From: CBDDFQ01 sp965227035
GTDB lineage: Bacteria; Pseudomonadota; Gammaproteobacteria; Burkholderiales; Burkholderiaceae_C
Assembly: GCA_965227035.1 (NCBI GenBank)
Contig: OZ245724.1
Coordinates: forward strand, 310,001 to 374,000
Length of the DNA: 64,000 nucleotides
Reading direction: 5' to 3'
Part shown: piece after piece, positions 62,641 through 64,000 of the stretch
Layout of the letters: every line of letters starts with the position of its first letter
How positions within the stretch are numbered: position 1 is the first letter of the stretch
Made by a program: the position numbers and the translations under genes
The notes under the pieces: generated by a model
The model's database searches: none
What the model was told of the DNA's origin: nothing
Seen by the model: only the letters and a program-made list of their open reading frames with translations

Positions 62641-63546
62641 CTAGAAGGGCGGCATTCCCACGGCAGATGCCGCGTTCTCGATAGGCACCGCAAACCCGAT
62701 GCCCACGAATGTTCTCTGCTGATTCGGATTCAGGATGGCGGTGACGATGCCGACGACTTCGCCATCCATTGTCACCAGCGGGCCACCGGAGTTGCCCGGA
62801 TTGGCAGCGGCGTCGAACTGAATCAGGTTGCTCATCATCTGTTTGCCTTCCGGCGAGCGGAACGAGCGCTTCAGACCCGACACGATGCCGGTGGATGCAG
62901 ACGGGCCGATGCCGAACGGAAATCCGACGGCCATGACTTCTTCGCCGGGAGAAAGCCCTTGCGTAGATCGCATCGTGGCTGCGAACAGATCGTCCGGAAG
63001 TTTGTTGGCACGCAGCACCGCCAGATCGTTCTCGGGCTGAGTGCTCATCACATAAGCCGTCGATTCCAGGCCGTCGAAAAACGTCACTTTCAGCGATTCG
63101 GCGCCTGCAACCACATGCAGGTTGGTAAGGATGGTTCCGTTGTCGACGATGACCACGCCAGTGCCCACTCCGCGTTCCTCTTCCTTGCCGTCCTTGTCCT
63201 TGCCGAATCCCATGACCCGAACCACGGACGGGCGAATGATGTCGTAAGCGCGAGCGGCCTGCGAGGGCAATGTCTTGGTCGACATGGTCTTCATGACTGC
63301 CGCGTCGATGTCGTCTTGAGTGATGCGTCGCTGCTGGGGTTTGAGCGACATGGAAATCGAGATGCCGAGCATCAATGCGAGAAGCGCGATCGCGGCCCAT
63401 AGGACGCCGGGATGAGCGAGTCGTGATCGCCTGGTCGGCTGCGCGGTAGCGTCAGCGGCCGTGTCGGCGCCGACAGCCTGGTCCGGAGCATTCGATCTGG
63501 CGTCTGTCGGCCGACTGGAGCGGCTGTAGAGCGGTGGTCTGCGCAT
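62641..63546 (-). CDS. Membrane-anchored trypsin-like (HtrA/DegS-type) serine protease without PDZ
   Basis: This 301-residue protein is anchored by one helix (VLWAAIALLALMLGISISM, about 48-66) after a Pro/Arg/Ala-rich cytoplasmic tail. The protease domain has the triad H144 (TNLHVV), D174 (ENDLAVL) and S253 (NPGNSGGP). It ends shortly after the last strand, so the PDZ domain of DegS/DegP is missing. The active site faces the periplasm. It lies about 70 bases upstream of moxR and may be co-transcribed with it. The PDZ-less form suggests regulation by other means. Confidence 0.9.
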   Translation of the reverse strand: MRRPPLYSRSSRPTDARSNAPDQAVGADTAADATAQPTRRSRLAHPGVLWAAIALLALMLGISISMSLKPQQRRITQDDIDAAVMKTMSTKTLPSQAARAYDIIRPSVVRVMGFGKDKDGKEEERGVGTGVVIVDNGTILTNLHVVAGAESLKVTFFDGLESTAYVMSTQPENDLAVLRANKLPDDLFAATMRSTQGLSPGEEVMAVGFPFGIGPSASTGIVSGLKRSFRSPEGKQMMSNLIQFDAAANPGNSGGPLVTMDGEVVGIVTAILNPNQQRTFVGIGFAVPIENAASAVGMPPF

Positions 63547-63637
63547 GGTTCACCTTGTCAGGAACGTTGGAAAGACGGTATCACGCTTCATCCGGAGTTG
63601 CATATATCGCGCCAGTCATCGGGCATCATTGAGGTGT

Positions 63638-64000
63638 ATGAATTCCTGGATAGACACGCACTGTCATCTGGACGCGCCCGAATTCGCGTCCGACGCCGAC
63701 CAGATGCGTCAGCGCGCCCGCGATGCGGGGGTGGTGCACTGCGTGATTCCCGCAGTGGCCGCGTTCAATTTCGACACGGTCCGGAATCTGGCGCACCGAT
63801 TTGGTGACAGCTACGCACTCGGCATTCATCCCATGTGCGTGCCGAACGCGACCGAGCAGGATTTGCAAACTCTCGACCAGGCGCTCGCGAATCTGAAAGG
63901 CGACCCGCGTTTGGTGGCGGTGGGCGAAATCGGTTTGGACTTCTTCGTGGAAGAACTCAAAACCGAAGCATTACGCGAAAAGCAGGAGCATTTCTATTAC
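63638..64000 (+). CDS. TatD-family metal-dependent deoxyribonuclease, 3' end outside window
   Basis: The first 121 residues of a TatD-type TIM-barrel hydrolase are present. The metal-binding DTHCHLDAPEF motif is at the N terminus, LGIHPMCVPNATEQ is at the second site, and VAVGEIGLDFFVEELKTEAL supplies the Glu. These enzymes act as Mg2+-dependent DNases or exonucleases. GAGG lies just before the ATG at 63638. The gene runs off the right edge. Whether it is TatD or its paralogue YcfH/YjjV cannot be told from the N terminus alone. Confidence 0.9.
   Translation, partial: MNSWIDTHCHLDAPEFASDADQMRQRARDAGVVHCVIPAVAAFNFDTVRNLAHRFGDSYALGIHPMCVPNATEQDLQTLDQALANLKGDPRLVAVGEIGLDFFVEELKTEALREKQEHFYY

Overview
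The window looks like chromosomal DNA of a Burkholderiales betaproteobacterium. Coding density is high and base composition is GC-rich by eye. Several gene neighbourhoods (rpfE-recJ, lolC-lolD, argH-algZ-algR, galU/valS, a KGG-type stress protein) are familiar from that order. I cannot assign a genus.

Region by region: 1-3 kb holds the 3'-truncated start of an rpoN (sigma-54) gene, divergent from an NtrC-type sigma-54 activator. 3-6.2 kb holds small stress-type or hydrophilic proteins, a DUF924 protein, a secreted protein and an OmpW porin. 6.4-11.3 kb has two tandem class A beta-lactamase-like serine hydrolases, divergent from a three-gene NMT1-type ABC importer. 11.3-14 kb is a patch of single genes: an unknown protein, a CsuA/B-like pilin subunit, a DUF427 protein, and a VOC protein divergent from a LysR regulator.

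15.0-24.5 kb is the most distinctive part. Seven genes on the minus strand encode an ABC importer, an FAD-linked oxidase, an isopenicillin-N-synthase-like Fe(II) oxygenase and two amidohydrolases. Divergent from them is a MocR-type (GntR plus aminotransferase) regulator, and a perfect 19-bp inverted repeat lies in the shared promoter region. I read this as an uncharacterised uptake and degradation pathway for a nitrogenous, probably heterocyclic, compound.

24.6-26.4 kb encodes a PAS/coiled-coil protein followed by an HD-GYP phosphodiesterase. 26.5-30.9 kb contains small accessory genes, a tRNA-Leu(CAA), cysM, a TusA-like gene and galU. 30.9-38.5 kb is mostly housekeeping: valS, a VOC protein, yaaA, a prolyl-4-hydroxylase-like oxygenase, queF and dinB. 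38.6-39.8 kb holds a convergent, less GC-rich two-gene accessory module containing a DUF488 protein.

39.9-64 kb encodes an FMN-dependent lactate dehydrogenase, PBP1C coupled to a very large alpha-2-macroglobulin, an OpgC-like acyltransferase overlapping an SGNH hydrolase, and argH divergent from an AlgZ/AlgR two-component system. It continues with recJ/rpfE and lolCD, then a MoxR-DUF58-vWA cluster with an HtrA-like protease, and ends inside a TatD-family DNase. Start codons were often reassigned inward from the longest open frame, using Shine-Dalgarno sequences, signal peptides or 4-nt stop/start overlaps.
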